Notes: generated by a model from the letters alone, not told the origin. 20,141 nucleotides of DNA from CAZFBR01 sp035353495 [NCBI: uncultured bacterium] (GCA_964517215.1 CAZFBR010000037.1:1-20141); one strand, 5' to 3'; counted from the first letter of the stretch, positions 1-9,387 are shown. Made by a program: numbers and translations.

Positions 1-2244
1 CCGGCCGAGCATCGCCGCCTTGCCCACCCCGGTCATCTGCTCGATGGCGCGGTTCCAGGCAATCACCCTCCCGGCCGTGTCCACCACCAGCGTCGCATCC
101 GGCAGGAAGTCGATGATGTCGTTCAGCCGCCGATGCGCCGCGCGCAGCTCGTCTTCCATGCGCATGCGGTTGGTGATGTCCGTGCCGACCCCCTGGTAGC
201 GCAGCACCGCTCCGGTCGCGGTGAAAAACGCGCGATTCGTCCATTCCTCCCAGCGCACCCGGCCGTCGGGCAGCACCTGCCGGTGCGCATGCGTCTCCAC
301 CGGCTGCTCCGGGGTCAGCGCCGTCAGCCGCTGCCGCAGCGACGCCAATTCGTCCGGCGCCAGCCAGCTAAAGTAGTTCTGGCCGGCCAGCGTCGCCGGC
401 TCACGTTCGAGCACCGCAGCCAGGGCCTGGTTGACATAGAGCAGGGTTCCGTCCGCCAGGAACGTGCAGATGAATACCGGCATATCCTCCGCCAGGGCGC
501 GATAGCGCTCTTCGCTGTTCCGCAGATGCGCGAACATTTCCCTAACATGCCGTTCCGCCACCGCCGTCACCGACCACAGCAAGACCAGGATTCCGCCGCT
601 CAGCAGCACGACCAGGCCGGCGACAAAGAGCACTTCCCAGAACATGGCGGCATAGGCGTCGGACACATCACGCGCCAGAATCAGTTCCCCCAGATACTCC
701 TCATTGCAGTCGCGCAGTTCGAGTGCGCCGCAGGAAAGGTGCCGCCCCCCCGTGCGCACATCGAATATCTCCGCCCGCTGGGGCTGGCGCGCGCCGGCCA
801 GCCAGCGGATAATGCCGTCGGGGATGCGGTCCATTTCCGCACGCCTGGCCAGAATCACATAAGCGCAGTCGGCCGGCTGGTAATCCACATAGCGGGCGGC
901 GGCGGCGGTGGCCACCATCCCCGCGTTCGTCACCTGTTCCCGGCTGAGCGCGATTACCGCTTTCAGCTGCGCGTCACTGGCAATGGCGTTGACCAGCGCG
1001 GTCAGTTCAATGCCGGCGTCAACATAGCCGAGCAAGCGCCCGTCCACCCGCCACGGCCGGAGATACCGATAGGCCAGGGGGCTGTCGCCCACCGGCACAA
1101 TACCCCACGCATCCTCACCGGTCGCCCGAACGACGCGCATGAGTTTGTGGTCAACGCGGCCGTATGAACCGCCGTCGGGCGCCAGCGGCCACACCACCGT
1201 GCCGTCAGGCGCCAGCAGCGCCAATTGGCCAATATCACGTTCCCGCCATTGTTGGCGATAGTTTTCCAGCAGCGCCCGCAGTTGCGCGCGGTCACCGGTC
1301 TGCCAGGCCGCGATCAGCCGCCGGTCCGCCGTCAGTTCGTTCGTCTGCGTGCCAATCAGCGCGGTAGGCGCCGCCAGCATCTGCGCCCACTTGCGGTCTG
1401 AACGGCTGGTGACCCGCGTCGTTTCATTGCGGATTTCGGCGACGGTGCGATTAAACTCGTATGCCACATAGCTCAGGATGGCCAGACCGCCAACCAGCGC
1501 CACCGGGGCGACAATCCAGGTCTTCAAATGCAGCCGTTCGGGCCGCTGGCGCCGGTTGTGCCGGTGAACCAGCAGCCCGCCGCCCAGCAAACATGCGATC
1601 ACGCAGAGCGCGATCACATAGGGCTGATTCCGCACCGGCCGCAGCTGCGCTTCCCACACCCGCAGGGGGACGTCCATGCCGACCGTCACAATAACCTTGC
1701 CGGTATGGCGGTCAAGCAGCGGCACAAATGCGCTGACATAGGTTCCCCATTTGTCCGTATACGGTGCAGATACCACCGCTTCCCGGTTACGGAAGCATTG
1801 CCGCGCCTCGGGCGGGGCATCGTCATAAACCTGGCCAGCCGTACCGTAACCATCCTCTTCGGGGATGCTGTTGTCCGGCCCAAAGACAATACCCCTCTCG
1901 TCTTCGGTCATCACATACACCCATTCGACCGACGCCGTATCCTGCCGGTACATTGCCCGCATCTGGCCGGCGATCCGCACAAAACCCGGCGCGCTGGTGT
2001 CCGTGGGGTTGGCCGCGACGCCGGCCGCCAGCACCGGATTGATGGCCGAGACCACCCGCTGGGTTTTCATCAGCAGGCGGGTGCGCATCGCCGCTTCCGT
2101 TTCCCGCACCCGCGAATCCGCCGCCCGACCTGCCAGTATCAGGATCCCGCCCGCCAGCAGCGCCGCGAGCGCCAGCAGCGCCACCGCCAGAACCCGGCGT
2201 CGCCACGGTTTCGACAGCCCTGTAATCATGCGCATGCTCATCAT
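1..2244 (-). CDS. Membrane Cache/PAS sensor protein, C-terminus beyond the window
   Basis: The frame is open from ATG at 2244 to position 1 (748 codons, no stop), so the output domain is not visible. Predicted membrane segments lie near residues 15-33, 205-225, 242-263 and 533-556. The first loop (about 36-200) looks like a periplasmic Cache-type sensor, with a YTDKWGTYVSAFVP stretch near 160. The second loop (about 270-530) contains a second Cache-like fold (AWGIVP, then LLGYVDAGIEL). Cytoplasmic PAS domains start near 575 (NSEERYRALAEDMP) and 705 (LNDIIDFLPDATLVV). The ATG overlaps the TGA of the upstream histidine kinase as ATGA, which suggests translational coupling. Domain identity comes from reading the translation, not from a search. 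The missing end could be a histidine kinase, a GGDEF domain or another output. Long plus-strand open frames over this region are antisense shadows. Confidence 0.85.
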   Translation of the reverse strand, partial: MMSMRMITGLSKPWRRRVLAVALLALAALLAGGILILAGRAADSRVRETEAAMRTRLLMKTQRVVSAINPVLAAGVAANPTDTSAPGFVRIAGQMRAMYRQDTASVEWVYVMTEDERGIVFGPDNSIPEEDGYGTAGQVYDDAPPEARQCFRNREAVVSAPYTDKWGTYVSAFVPLLDRHTGKVIVTVGMDVPLRVWEAQLRPVRNQPYVIALCVIACLLGGGLLVHRHNRRQRPERLHLKTWIVAPVALVGGLAILSYVAYEFNRTVAEIRNETTRVTSRSDRKWAQMLAAPTALIGTQTNELTADRRLIAAWQTGDRAQLRALLENYRQQWRERDIGQLALLAPDGTVVWPLAPDGGSYGRVDHKLMRVVRATGEDAWGIVPVGDSPLAYRYLRPWRVDGRLLGYVDAGIELTALVNAIASDAQLKAVIALSREQVTNAGMVATAAAARYVDYQPADCAYVILARRAEMDRIPDGIIRWLAGARQPQRAEIFDVRTGGRHLSCGALELRDCNEEYLGELILARDVSDAYAAMFWEVLFVAGLVVLLSGGILVLLWSVTAVAERHVREMFAHLRNSEERYRALAEDMPVFICTFLADGTLLYVNQALAAVLEREPATLAGQNYFSWLAPDELASLRQRLTALTPEQPVETHAHRQVLPDGRVRWEEWTNRAFFTATGAVLRYQGVGTDITNRMRMEDELRAAHRRLNDIIDFLPDATLVVDTAGRVIAWNRAIEQMTGVGKAAMLGR

Positions 2245-5219
2245 TCACTCACCAGCGGCAGGATGACCGTAAACAGCATGCCGCCTTCCGGCATGACCTG
2301 CGCCTGCAGCAGACCGCTGTGCTGCTGAACAATCTCATACGACACCGCCAAACCAAGACCGGTCCCCTTGTCCGGACCCTTGGTGGTAAAGAACGGTTCA
2401 AACACCTTGCTGACATCTTCCAGCCGCATCCCCGAACCCGTGTCGCACACGGTGATGCGCACCTTGCGCTGCTGCGAATCGCCGACGGCAGCAAGGGTAA
2501 TCCGCCGCGGGCATCCCGGCGCAAGTGCCAGCACCGCGTCGCGCGCGTTGGTCAGCAGGTTGACCAGCACCTGCTGCAGGCGGGCTTCATTGCCCTGCAC
2601 GATCAGCGCCGGATCGGGCGCGGGCGCTTCCAGCTCAATGCCGTGGCTGCGCAGCTGCGCCTCCATCAGCGCCAGCGGGTAGCGCAGCAGCCGCGCCACT
2701 GCCACTTTTTCCATCATGCTGTCGCTGCCGTTCTTAACGAACACCCGCATGTTGCGGATGATATCCGCCAGCCGGTCCACCTGCTCCACCGCTTTGCCCA
2801 GGTTGAACGACACTTCATCTGCACTGACCGGCAGACCGTCGCGGTAACTGAGCACGATATCCTGGCAGAAATTGCGGATGGCATTCAGCGGCTGGTTCAT
2901 CTCGTGCGCCACCGCCGCGCTCAAGCGGCCCAGCGCCGCCAGCCGTTCCGCCTGCGTCATGCGCTGCTGCAGCCGCCGCTCGTCGGTGATATCCTCGCCC
3001 ACTACATCGACATAGTCAATCGCGCCATCGTCATCACGGTGGGCCAGCGCGGTAATCCGCAGGACCCGTTCCCGGCCCTGCCCGTCGCGCACCACCATTT
3101 CGCGGTTGCGCACTTCGCCCAGCCGCTCCGTTTCCCGGGCCAGCTCGTGCGCGGCGCTGCCCGGCTGCCACGTCGCCTGCAGCAGCGGCAGCCGGCGCTG
3201 CCGCTCAGGCGTCGGCAATTCCGCCAGGTTGAACAGCCGCAGCGTGGCGGAATTGGCATAGAGCAGCAGCGCATCGGGCAGCGGCAGGCGCCGGTAGACG
3301 ATCAGATCGATGTTCTCCACCAGCGTGCGGTACTTTTCCTCGTTGGCGCGCAGTTCCTGCTCCATCAGCCAGCGCCGGGTCAGGTCATGCGCCGTCCCCA
3401 CTGTCCCGAGCATGGTGCCGTCCCCACCGCGCACCGGCGTCTTGATGATCTCCATCCGGCGCCGGCCGTCGGCAAAGCCGTCAATCGTCTTTTCCCACCG
3501 CTGTTGCCGCGCATTCCGCAGCACCGTTTCATCGTCGGCGCGCAAGCTCTCCGCAACGGGTGCCGGCCACACCGCCGCTTCGTCCCTCCCCAGCACCGCC
3601 TGCTCCGGCTTGCCGCACGAGCGCAAAAACGTCTGGTTCGCCGCCAGATAGCGCCCGTCAGTGTCCTTGAACCAGATCATGTCGGGAATATTGTCCAGCA
3701 GGGCGCGCTGCTGCGAATGCAGGCATTCGAGTTCGCGCGCCACCCGCTTGTTTTCACTGACATCGCGCGAGGTGGCGAGAATGCTGTGCATGTTGCCGTC
3801 CTGATCGAATTCCGGGAAGAGCATGCTGTCAAACCACCGTCCGTCGGGCAGCTGAAATTCAAACCGCTGCGGCTGCTGTCCGGCGAACATCCCGTCAATG
3901 ACCTGCCGCCAGTGCGCACACAATTCCGCCGGATATCCGAGATCACTGAAGGTGCGCAGCAGGTGTGCTTCCGGCGGCTTGCCCGACCAGCCCGCCACCG
4001 CGGGATTGGCATACAAAAGGCGGTGTTCATGGTCCAGGCGGATGATGACGTCACTGGTATTCTCCGCCAGCGCCCGAAACTTTTCCTCGCTTTCGCGCAG
4101 CGCCTGGATGGTGGCGGCGCGCGCGGTGATATCGCGGAATGAGCCGACGCAGATGGCGCCGCTCCGCAGCAGGATCACGACAAAACTACCCTCGACCTGG
4201 ACAACCGAATGGTCCGGACGGCGGAAGCGCAATTCATCATGCACTGACTGCTCGCTGATCAGCCGCCGGCTCAGCGCCCGCAGTTTCTCCTGTTCGTCCG
4301 CCGGGACCAGCGCCAGCACGTGTTGGCCGATCAATTCCGCTTCCGTGCGCGCCACCAGCCGGCAGAACGCGGCGTTGACCATGGTCAGGACACCGGCCGG
4401 ATCGGTGACGGCGATGCCGTCATGGGTGTTCGCCACAATGGCATGAAACCGTTCCTCATTCTCGCGCAGCTCCTCGTCCGTCCGACAGTTCTGCACCACC
4501 TGCGCGGTCATGTTCGCCAGCGCCTCAAGCTGCGCATCCTCGTCCGGACTGAGGTCGCGCATGCTGAACAGCGCCAGCACGCCGAGCGTTTCGCCGCCCG
4601 GCACGCGCATCTGGTAGCCGGCGAACGAGCGCAGCCCCAGGGCGCGCGCCCAGTCGCGGTCATGCACCCGTTCGTCACTGGTGACATCACGGATGACGAA
4701 TTTCTGCTCGTCACCCGAGGCGATCCGCCCGATCTTATAGCAGCCAAACGGGACACGGCAATGCACTTTGCCGTCGAGATGGGTGTACCGCCCGGCACTG
4801 GCGAGCAGATGCAGGCAGTGCTGCCGATCACGGCAGCGATGCTGCGGATCGTCCGCCCCCGCATGCATGCAGCCGCTCGCGCACAGGTCGCCGGGTTCCA
4901 CCAGCCAGATCCGGCAGAAGTCGGCGCTGAAGGTGCGCACCACCAGTTCGGTGATATGCCGCAACTTGTCCGTCAGCAGTTCCGTGCCCAGCAGTGAATT
5001 GTGCAGCTGATTGATTGCCTCCTGCCGGCGCAGGGTCTGCTCCTGCCGCTGCGCGGTCTCCCGGATGGCAGAGATGTCCCGAATGGTTTCGATGGCGCCA
5101 AGCCGCCGGCCGGTCGCGTCGTACAGACCGGTGGCGTTCACCCACACGTAGGCGCCGCGTCCGCCGTTCAGTTGCGGACAAAACGCCTCCGCGCTCAGCA
5201 CCCCGCCCTGCCGCCGCAC
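2241..5219 (-). CDS. Multi-PAS/GAF sensor histidine kinase, apparently lacking its N-terminus
   Basis: This is a 992-residue cytoplasmic kinase if GTG at 5219 is used. Domains in order: the C-terminal half of a PAS domain (1-50), a Cys/His-rich GAF (about 70-245), four PAS domains (about 255-370, 375-500, 510-625 and 630-745), a HisKA dimerisation domain with phospho-acceptor His772 (AHEMNQPL), and a HATPase domain ([29 protein letters not shown]). No transmembrane segment is present and no receiver domain follows. The start is doubtful: no ATG or clear Shine-Dalgarno sequence exists, the frame opens only at a stop at 5277-5279, and the first residues match the second half of a PAS fold. The gene may be 5'-truncated where it meets the divergent his operon. 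It ends in an ATGA overlap with the next sensor gene, so the two probably form one signalling unit. Confidence 0.85.
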   Translation of the reverse strand: MRRQGGVLSAEAFCPQLNGGRGAYVWVNATGLYDATGRRLGAIETIRDISAIRETAQRQEQTLRRQEAINQLHNSLLGTELLTDKLRHITELVVRTFSADFCRIWLVEPGDLCASGCMHAGADDPQHRCRDRQHCLHLLASAGRYTHLDGKVHCRVPFGCYKIGRIASGDEQKFVIRDVTSDERVHDRDWARALGLRSFAGYQMRVPGGETLGVLALFSMRDLSPDEDAQLEALANMTAQVVQNCRTDEELRENEERFHAIVANTHDGIAVTDPAGVLTMVNAAFCRLVARTEAELIGQHVLALVPADEQEKLRALSRRLISEQSVHDELRFRRPDHSVVQVEGSFVVILLRSGAICVGSFRDITARAATIQALRESEEKFRALAENTSDVIIRLDHEHRLLYANPAVAGWSGKPPEAHLLRTFSDLGYPAELCAHWRQVIDGMFAGQQPQRFEFQLPDGRWFDSMLFPEFDQDGNMHSILATSRDVSENKRVARELECLHSQQRALLDNIPDMIWFKDTDGRYLAANQTFLRSCGKPEQAVLGRDEAAVWPAPVAESLRADDETVLRNARQQRWEKTIDGFADGRRRMEIIKTPVRGGDGTMLGTVGTAHDLTRRWLMEQELRANEEKYRTLVENIDLIVYRRLPLPDALLLYANSATLRLFNLAELPTPERQRRLPLLQATWQPGSAAHELARETERLGEVRNREMVVRDGQGRERVLRITALAHRDDDGAIDYVDVVGEDITDERRLQQRMTQAERLAALGRLSAAVAHEMNQPLNAIRNFCQDIVLSYRDGLPVSADEVSFNLGKAVEQVDRLADIIRNMRVFVKNGSDSMMEKVAVARLLRYPLALMEAQLRSHGIELEAPAPDPALIVQGNEARLQQVLVNLLTNARDAVLALAPGCPRRITLAAVGDSQQRKVRITVCDTGSGMRLEDVSKVFEPFFTTKGPDKGTGLGLAVSYEIVQQHSGLLQAQVMPEGGMLFTVILPLVSE

Positions 5220-5343
5220 CTGACTGTAGTTTGCCGCCAGCTCCGCTATTTTTTCACGCCCGCCCGCAAACCCGCCTCACCGTTGGTTCCTGCGCAACTG
5301 CAACTGATGCAGACGCATGGCGACCGGCAACATGCGCCGCCCA

Positions 5344-5372
5344 TTGACAACGACACGCGGCACAGATATGAT
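5344..5372 (+). promoter_or_regulatory. Sigma70-type promoter of the his operon
   Basis: TTGACA at 5344-5349 and TATGAT at 5367-5372 are separated by exactly 17 bases. Predicted transcription start is near 5379, giving a leader of about 20 bases with GGAGGG at 5382-5387 before the hisD ATG at 5400. A leader this short leaves no room for a histidine attenuator or T-box upstream of hisD. Confidence 0.8.
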
Positions 5373-5399
5373 GTTCGCGCCGGAGGGTGTGCGACTGTC

Positions 5400-6662
5400 A
5401 TGCAACCACTTGATTTGACCGCGTTCCGCGCGTGGTGCGCGCGCCGCGAACTGGGCTTCACCGCGCAGCAGGCCGCGGCGGTGCGCGATATCGTTGCCGC
5501 CGTGCGCGCGGATGGCGACGCGGCGCTGTGCCGGTTTGGGCAGCAGTTCGACCGCTGCGACCTCGCCGGGCGGCCGCTGCGCCTCCCCGCCACGGCCTGG
5601 CGCAATGCCGCCGTTGCCCCGGAGTTGCGCGACGCCCTGCGCCTGGCGGCCGATCACATCCGCGCCTACCACGAAAAGCAGCGCGAGACCTCATGGCACA
5701 CCACTGCCGGCCCGCTCGGGCTTGGGCAGCGGGTCACCCCGCTCGACCGCGTCGGGATCTACGTTCCCGGCGGCAGTGCCCCGCTGGTTTCGACCCTGCT
5801 CATGGCGGCCATCCCCGCGCAGGTCGCGGGCGTGCGGGAAATTGCGGTCGCCACACCGCCCCGGCCTGACGGCGGCCTGCACCCCGCCATCGCTGCTGCG
5901 GCTGAACTGCTCGGGCTTGACGAAATCTATCAGCTGGGCGGGGCGCAGGCCGTCGCCGCGCTCGCCTACGGCACCGCGACCGTGCGGCCGGTCGACAAGA
6001 TCGTCGGCCCGGGCAATGCCTACGTCGCCATCGCCAAGCAGCTGGTCTTCGGGCAATGCGGCATTGACATGGTCGCCGGCCCGAGCGAGGTGATGGTCAT
6101 CGCCGACGGGACGGTTGCACCCGCCTGGGTGGCGGCCGACCTGCTGGCACAGGCGGAGCATGACCCGCAGGCGCGCGTCGCCTGCGTCGCCTGGGAGCCA
6201 ACCGTCCTCGACGCCATTGCCGGCGAAGTCGAGCGCCAGCTGGCGGAACTGCCGCGCCGGGACATTGCCGCGCCGGCGATCGCCGCCAGCGTCAACGTGC
6301 TCGTTGCTGACGCGGCAGAAGCATGCGCCGCCGCCAACGCCATGGCCCCCGAGCACCTCGAGCTCGCGGTGCAGGATCCCGCCCCGCTGCTCGCCGGCAT
6401 CCGCCATGCCGGCGCCATCTTCGTCGGCGGCCGCGCCTGCGAGGCGCTGGGCGATTATGTCGCCGGCCCCAACCACACCCTGCCCACCGGCGGCACCGCG
6501 CGGTTCTTCTCCCCGCTGGGCTGGTATGATTTCGTCAAACGCTCATCCGTCATCAGTGCGGCCGATTCGCCGGAACTGCGCGCCCTCGCGCGCGCCGCCG
6601 CGGTCATCGCCCGCGCCGAAGGCCTCACCGCCCACGCCCGCGCCCTGGACTATCGCGCATGA
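5400..6662 (+). CDS. hisD: Histidinol dehydrogenase
   Basis: The 420-residue protein catalyses the last two steps of histidine synthesis, oxidising L-histidinol to L-histidine with two NAD+ in the cytoplasm. Family hallmarks are visible: a YVPGG loop, [25 protein letters not shown] and APEHLEL. The last of these contains the catalytic Glu318-His319 pair, close to Glu326-His327 of the E. coli enzyme. PNHTLPTGG and FVKRSS near the C-terminus are also typical. Length is normal for the family (about 430). The ATG at 5400 is chosen because GGAGGG lies 12 bases upstream and the predicted promoter ends just before it; the frame is open further upstream, but that part lies ahead of the promoter. It is the first gene of the cluster. 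Its TGA overlaps the ATG of a tiny open frame leading to hisC. Confidence 0.97.
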   Translation: MQPLDLTAFRAWCARRELGFTAQQAAAVRDIVAAVRADGDAALCRFGQQFDRCDLAGRPLRLPATAWRNAAVAPELRDALRLAADHIRAYHEKQRETSWHTTAGPLGLGQRVTPLDRVGIYVPGGSAPLVSTLLMAAIPAQVAGVREIAVATPPRPDGGLHPAIAAAAELLGLDEIYQLGGAQAVAALAYGTATVRPVDKIVGPGNAYVAIAKQLVFGQCGIDMVAGPSEVMVIADGTVAPAWVAADLLAQAEHDPQARVACVAWEPTVLDAIAGEVERQLAELPRRDIAAPAIAASVNVLVADAAEACAAANAMAPEHLELAVQDPAPLLAGIRHAGAIFVGGRACEALGDYVAGPNHTLPTGGTARFFSPLGWYDFVKRSSVISAADSPELRALARAAAVIARAEGLTAHARALDYRA

Positions 6663-6742
6663 GGGGGTCATTCTTCCACATTTCTACATTGACCGGGGCG
6701 GCTGCGCCCTGCCCCATACCCGACAGCCGGCGGCCGGCATGA
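6659..6742 (+). CDS. Putative 27-codon bridging ORF between hisD and hisC
   Basis: An open frame of 27 codons plus stop starts with an ATG overlapping the hisD stop (ATGA, 6659-6662). It ends with a TGA overlapping the hisC start (ATGA, 6739-6742), so it fills the gap exactly. The peptide has one His and no evident domain. It could be a translational coupler that carries ribosomes from hisD to hisC, because hisC itself has no clear Shine-Dalgarno sequence. It may also be coincidence in GC-rich DNA with few stop codons. No function can be assigned. Confidence 0.35.
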   Translation: MRGSFFHISTLTGAAAPCPIPDSRRPA

Positions 6743-7773
6743 GCTTCGAACGGTTCCTGCGACCCGGAGTCGCCACCGCGCAACCCTACGCCGTCACTGA
6801 CATGGCCGGCGGCGCGCTGCGGCTCAAGGACAATGAGAGCCCGCTCACCCTGTCAGCGGCACAACAACAGGCGCTGCTCGCCCCGCTTGCGGGACTGGAA
6901 TTCAACCGCTATCCCGATTCCCTGCGCCAGTTGCGGGAGAAACTCGCCGCGCGGCACGATTGGCCGCTGGACGGGATCGTCCTCGGCAACGGGTCCGACG
7001 AACTCATCCTCCTGCTCATGCTGACCTTCGGCCGCGGACCGGTGGTCGTCCATCGCCCGACCTTCGTCATGTACGAGCAGACCGCCCGTGTGCTTGACCG
7101 GCCGGTCACCGTCCTCGATCTCGAACCGGAAACCTGGGAGCTGCCGGCCGCCACAACGGACGCCGCCGCCACCGCCGCACTCGTCTTTCTTGCCTCACCC
7201 AACAGCCCGACCGGCAACGTCTATGCGCGCGACCGCATCGAGGCGGTGCTCCGCCATGCAGCCGGCATCGTGGTGCTCGACGAGGCCTACGCCGATTACG
7301 CCGGCATCACCTACCGCGACCTGCTCGGCCGTTATCCCCATGCGGCCATCCTGCGCACCTTCTCCAAGGTCGGACTGGCCGGCCTGCGCCTCGGGTATTT
7401 ACTGGCGCAGCCGACGGTCATCAAGTATCTGTTGCGGGTCAAACTGCCCTACAATGTCAATGCCGCGGTCGCGGCCATGGGCTGCGCCTACCTCGACACG
7501 GTCAGCATCAGCGACCTCGTCGCGCCCGTGGTCGCCGCGCGCGCGACCCTGGCGCGCGGCCTGCAGGCGCTGGGCTGGACGGTCTATCCGTCGCAGGCCA
7601 ATCTGCTCTTCTGCCGGGTCGCGGGCGCGCGCGCCATCGCCGCCCGACTGCGCGCGCAGAACATCTGGGTCCGCGACTTTGACGGCGCCTTCGCCGACTG
7701 CCTGCGCATCACGGTCGGCACCACCGCAGACAATGCGCGGCTGCTGGCCGCGTTGCCGGGGGGTACCGGATAG
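6739..7773 (+). CDS. hisC: Histidinol-phosphate aminotransferase
   Basis: The 344-residue fold-type I PLP enzyme transfers the amino group from glutamate to imidazole-acetol phosphate, giving L-histidinol phosphate. Visible signatures are LKDNESPL at the N-terminus, FNRYPD, the GNGSDELI phosphate-binding turn, ASPNSPTGN, VVLDEAYADY and TFSKVGLAGLRLGY. Lys210 in the last motif forms the Schiff base with PLP. Length fits the family (about 340-360). The open frame extends upstream inside hisD, but the translation only becomes HisC-like from ATG 6739, where a short upstream ORF ends by ATGA overlap. There is no strong Shine-Dalgarno sequence of its own. Position between hisD and hisB supports the assignment over other class II aminotransferases. 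Confidence 0.95.
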   Translation: MSFERFLRPGVATAQPYAVTDMAGGALRLKDNESPLTLSAAQQQALLAPLAGLEFNRYPDSLRQLREKLAARHDWPLDGIVLGNGSDELILLLMLTFGRGPVVVHRPTFVMYEQTARVLDRPVTVLDLEPETWELPAATTDAAATAALVFLASPNSPTGNVYARDRIEAVLRHAAGIVVLDEAYADYAGITYRDLLGRYPHAAILRTFSKVGLAGLRLGYLLAQPTVIKYLLRVKLPYNVNAAVAAMGCAYLDTVSISDLVAPVVAARATLARGLQALGWTVYPSQANLLFCRVAGARAIAARLRAQNIWVRDFDGAFADCLRITVGTTADNARLLAALPGGTG

Positions 7774-7796
7774 CACCCCACCCCGTACCCGACCCC

Positions 7797-7815
7797 GTTC
7801 CCGCGATGCGGGAAC
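7797..7815 (+). repeat. Perfect hairpin in the hisC-hisB spacer
   Basis: GTTCCCGC (7797-7804) and GCGGGAAC (7808-7815) form an uninterrupted 8-bp GC-rich stem with a 3-base GAT loop. A second stem, CCCGC (7860-7864) with GCGGG (7870-7874), follows. Neither is followed by a T-run, so these look like mRNA processing or stability elements rather than intrinsic terminators. The 143-base spacer holds no other convincing gene. Confidence 0.5.
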
Positions 7816-7916
7816 AGGCCGCAGCGTCCGGGAATCACGCCACCGTTTCCCGTTCCCGTCCCGCTTCGTGCGGGCGCGGACCGGTAACCAGTTGGCCGGA
7901 ACAGAGGCAATGAATC

Positions 7917-8501
7917 ATGGCACGCACGGGCACCGTACAACGCGACACGAAGGAAACCAAGATCCAGGCAGCCATCGCCCTTGACGGCGGCACAGTGCAA
8001 TGCGGCACTGGCATGCCCTTCTGGGATCATATGCTGACCCTGCTCGGCACGCACAGCGCCTGCGGGCTGCAGCTCAGCGCCCAGGGCGACGTCGAGATTG
8101 ATGACCATCATACGTTGGAAGACACGGGGATCACTCTGGGTCAGGCGCTGAAACAGGCGCTGGGCGACTGTCGCGGCATCACCCGCTTCGCCGATGTGAC
8201 CGTGCCGATGGACGAAGCGCTCGCCCACTGCGTGCTCGACATCAGCAACCGCCCGCTGCTCGTCTATTCCGTGCACAGCGGCCAGCCCGCGCCGGACACC
8301 CGCCTGCAGCTGGCCGAGGAATTCTTCCGCGCCTTCGCGCAGCATGCCGGCCTGACCCTGCACCTGGCCATCACCGCCGGCGCCAACGAGCATCACATGC
8401 TCGAGGCCGCCTTCAAGGCCCTGGCCCGCGCGCTGCGCATCGCCTGGGCCATCGACCCGCAGCGGCCCGACGCGGTCCCGTCGAGCAAGGGCGTGTTGTA
8501 G
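7917..8501 (+). CDS. hisB: Imidazoleglycerol-phosphate dehydratase (monofunctional)
   Basis: The 194-residue Mn-dependent dehydratase converts imidazole-glycerol phosphate to imidazole-acetol phosphate. Diagnostic motifs are GTGMPFWDHML, DDHHTLEDTGI near the middle and GANEHHMLEAAFKALA near the C-terminus, which hold the metal-binding His residues. The terminal PSSKGVL is also typical. The length matches the stand-alone enzyme (about 195), so there is no fused histidinol-phosphatase domain as in the enterobacterial bifunctional HisB. A histidinol-phosphatase must therefore be encoded elsewhere. AGAGG at 7903-7907 lies 9 bases before the ATG and fixes the start. The gene follows hisC after a hairpin-containing spacer. 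Confidence 0.97.
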   Translation: MARTGTVQRDTKETKIQAAIALDGGTVQCGTGMPFWDHMLTLLGTHSACGLQLSAQGDVEIDDHHTLEDTGITLGQALKQALGDCRGITRFADVTVPMDEALAHCVLDISNRPLLVYSVHSGQPAPDTRLQLAEEFFRAFAQHAGLTLHLAITAGANEHHMLEAAFKALARALRIAWAIDPQRPDAVPSSKGVL

Positions 8502-8504
8502 GCT

Positions 8505-8546
8505 GCCCGGCAGCCGGCAGCAGCAGCGCCGCAACGCCTGCCGGGC
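8505..8546 (+). repeat. Inverted repeat downstream of hisB
   Basis: GCCCGGCAG (8505-8513) and CTGCCGGGC (8538-8546) are perfect complements around a 24-base loop, starting four bases after the hisB stop. No T-tract follows, so this is at best a weak or Rho-assisted terminator or a stabilising stem. The remaining spacer to hisH (8547-8760) has a TATACT box at 8726-8731 that could be a -10 element, but I see no good -35 partner. Confidence 0.4.
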
Positions 8547-8760
8547 CGAATAGCATCGCCCTGACGCAGGCGCTCACTACGCGTTCTCGACGTCCATGCA
8601 ATTATCGCAGCATATCCGGCACCGGTATGTCCAGGTGGCGCACGCCCTGCGGGAAATGCCCGCGCCATGGCCCGTGTTCACTGACAGAAGCGTCGGCACA
8701 ATGGCATCCGATCGCCCAGTTATGCTATACTCGGCCCATCGGAGGCAAGGAGTCCGCCAC

Positions 8761-9387
8761 ATGTTTCTGCTGATCGATTATCAGATGGGCAATCTGCGGT
8801 CCGTAGCCAAGGCATTGGAGAAGGTCGGGGCGACGGTGGCGGTGCGAACCTGCCCGCCTGACCACCTGCGCGACCTTGACGCAGTCATTCTGCCCGGGGT
8901 CGGCCATTTTGCCGCCGCCATGCACAATCTCCGCGCCGCCGGGTGGGTGGACTTTCTCGCGGCGGCCCGGGCGCAGGAAATCCCCTACCTCGGGCTCTGC
9001 CTTGGCCTGCAGGTGCTCTATGCCGCCAGCGCCGAAGCGCCAGGCGTGCCGGGTTTGGGCGTCATTGACGGCACCGTCGCCCGTTTTCCCGCAACAACTG
9101 CCACGGGCGACAAGCTCATCGTGCCGCATATGGGCTGGAATCAGGTGCAGCACGACGGCACCGACCCGATCTGGGCGGGCCTCGCCGCCGGCACCTCCTT
9201 CTACTTCGTTCATTCGTTCTATGCGCCGGTCGGACCGGCCGCCAGCGCCGCCTGCACCTACGGCGTGCCGTTTGCCGCTGCGGTGCGCCAGGGCTGCGTC
9301 CGCGGCTGCCAGTTCCACCCGGAAAAAAGCCAGGCCGCCGGCCTGCAACTGCTGGGCAATTTCGTGCGTGAGGTGCACCGCTCATGA
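8761..9387 (+). CDS. hisH: Imidazole glycerol phosphate synthase, glutamine amidotransferase subunit
   Basis: The 208-residue class I glutaminase releases ammonia that is channelled to HisF in the heterodimeric IGP synthase. Visible features are the N-terminal IDYQMGNLRSV strand-turn, the oxyanion-region PGVGHF, the nucleophile elbow GLCLGLQ with Cys80, and QFHPEKS with His186 and Glu188 completing the triad. The frame is open back to 8596, but family proteins begin directly at the first strand (MxxxIDYxMGN), so ATG 8761 is chosen. AAGGAG at 8747-8752 supports it. The gene overlaps hisA by 4 bases (ATGA). Confidence 0.97.
   Translation: MFLLIDYQMGNLRSVAKALEKVGATVAVRTCPPDHLRDLDAVILPGVGHFAAAMHNLRAAGWVDFLAAARAQEIPYLGLCLGLQVLYAASAEAPGVPGLGVIDGTVARFPATTATGDKLIVPHMGWNQVQHDGTDPIWAGLAAGTSFYFVHSFYAPVGPAASAACTYGVPFAAAVRQGCVRGCQFHPEKSQAAGLQLLGNFVREVHRS

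Noticed and set aside
133-2328. Long plus-strand open frames (344 and 266 codons) opposite the sensor gene
   Set aside because: Composition is Arg/His/Gln-rich without domains. The minus-strand frame from 2244 gives coherent membrane, Cache and PAS sequence, so these are antisense shadows.
2319-4142. 607-codon plus-strand open frame opposite the histidine kinase
   Set aside because: It mirrors the kinase reading frame in GC-rich DNA, and the kinase shows clear PAS, HisKA and ATPase motifs.
5344-5400. A histidine-rich leader peptide or T-box attenuator upstream of hisD
   Set aside because: The predicted transcript leader is only about 20 bases and contains no such peptide or structure.
7806-7913. 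35-codon open frame in the hisC-hisB spacer ending 3 bases before hisB
   Set aside because: No ribosome-binding site; its ATG begins in the loop of a hairpin. Composition is Arg/Ser/Ala-rich, and hisB has its own Shine-Dalgarno sequence.
8596-8760. Upstream in-frame start for hisH adding 55 residues
   Set aside because: Family proteins begin at the first beta strand. The extra residues look non-coding, and AAGGAG precedes ATG 8761.
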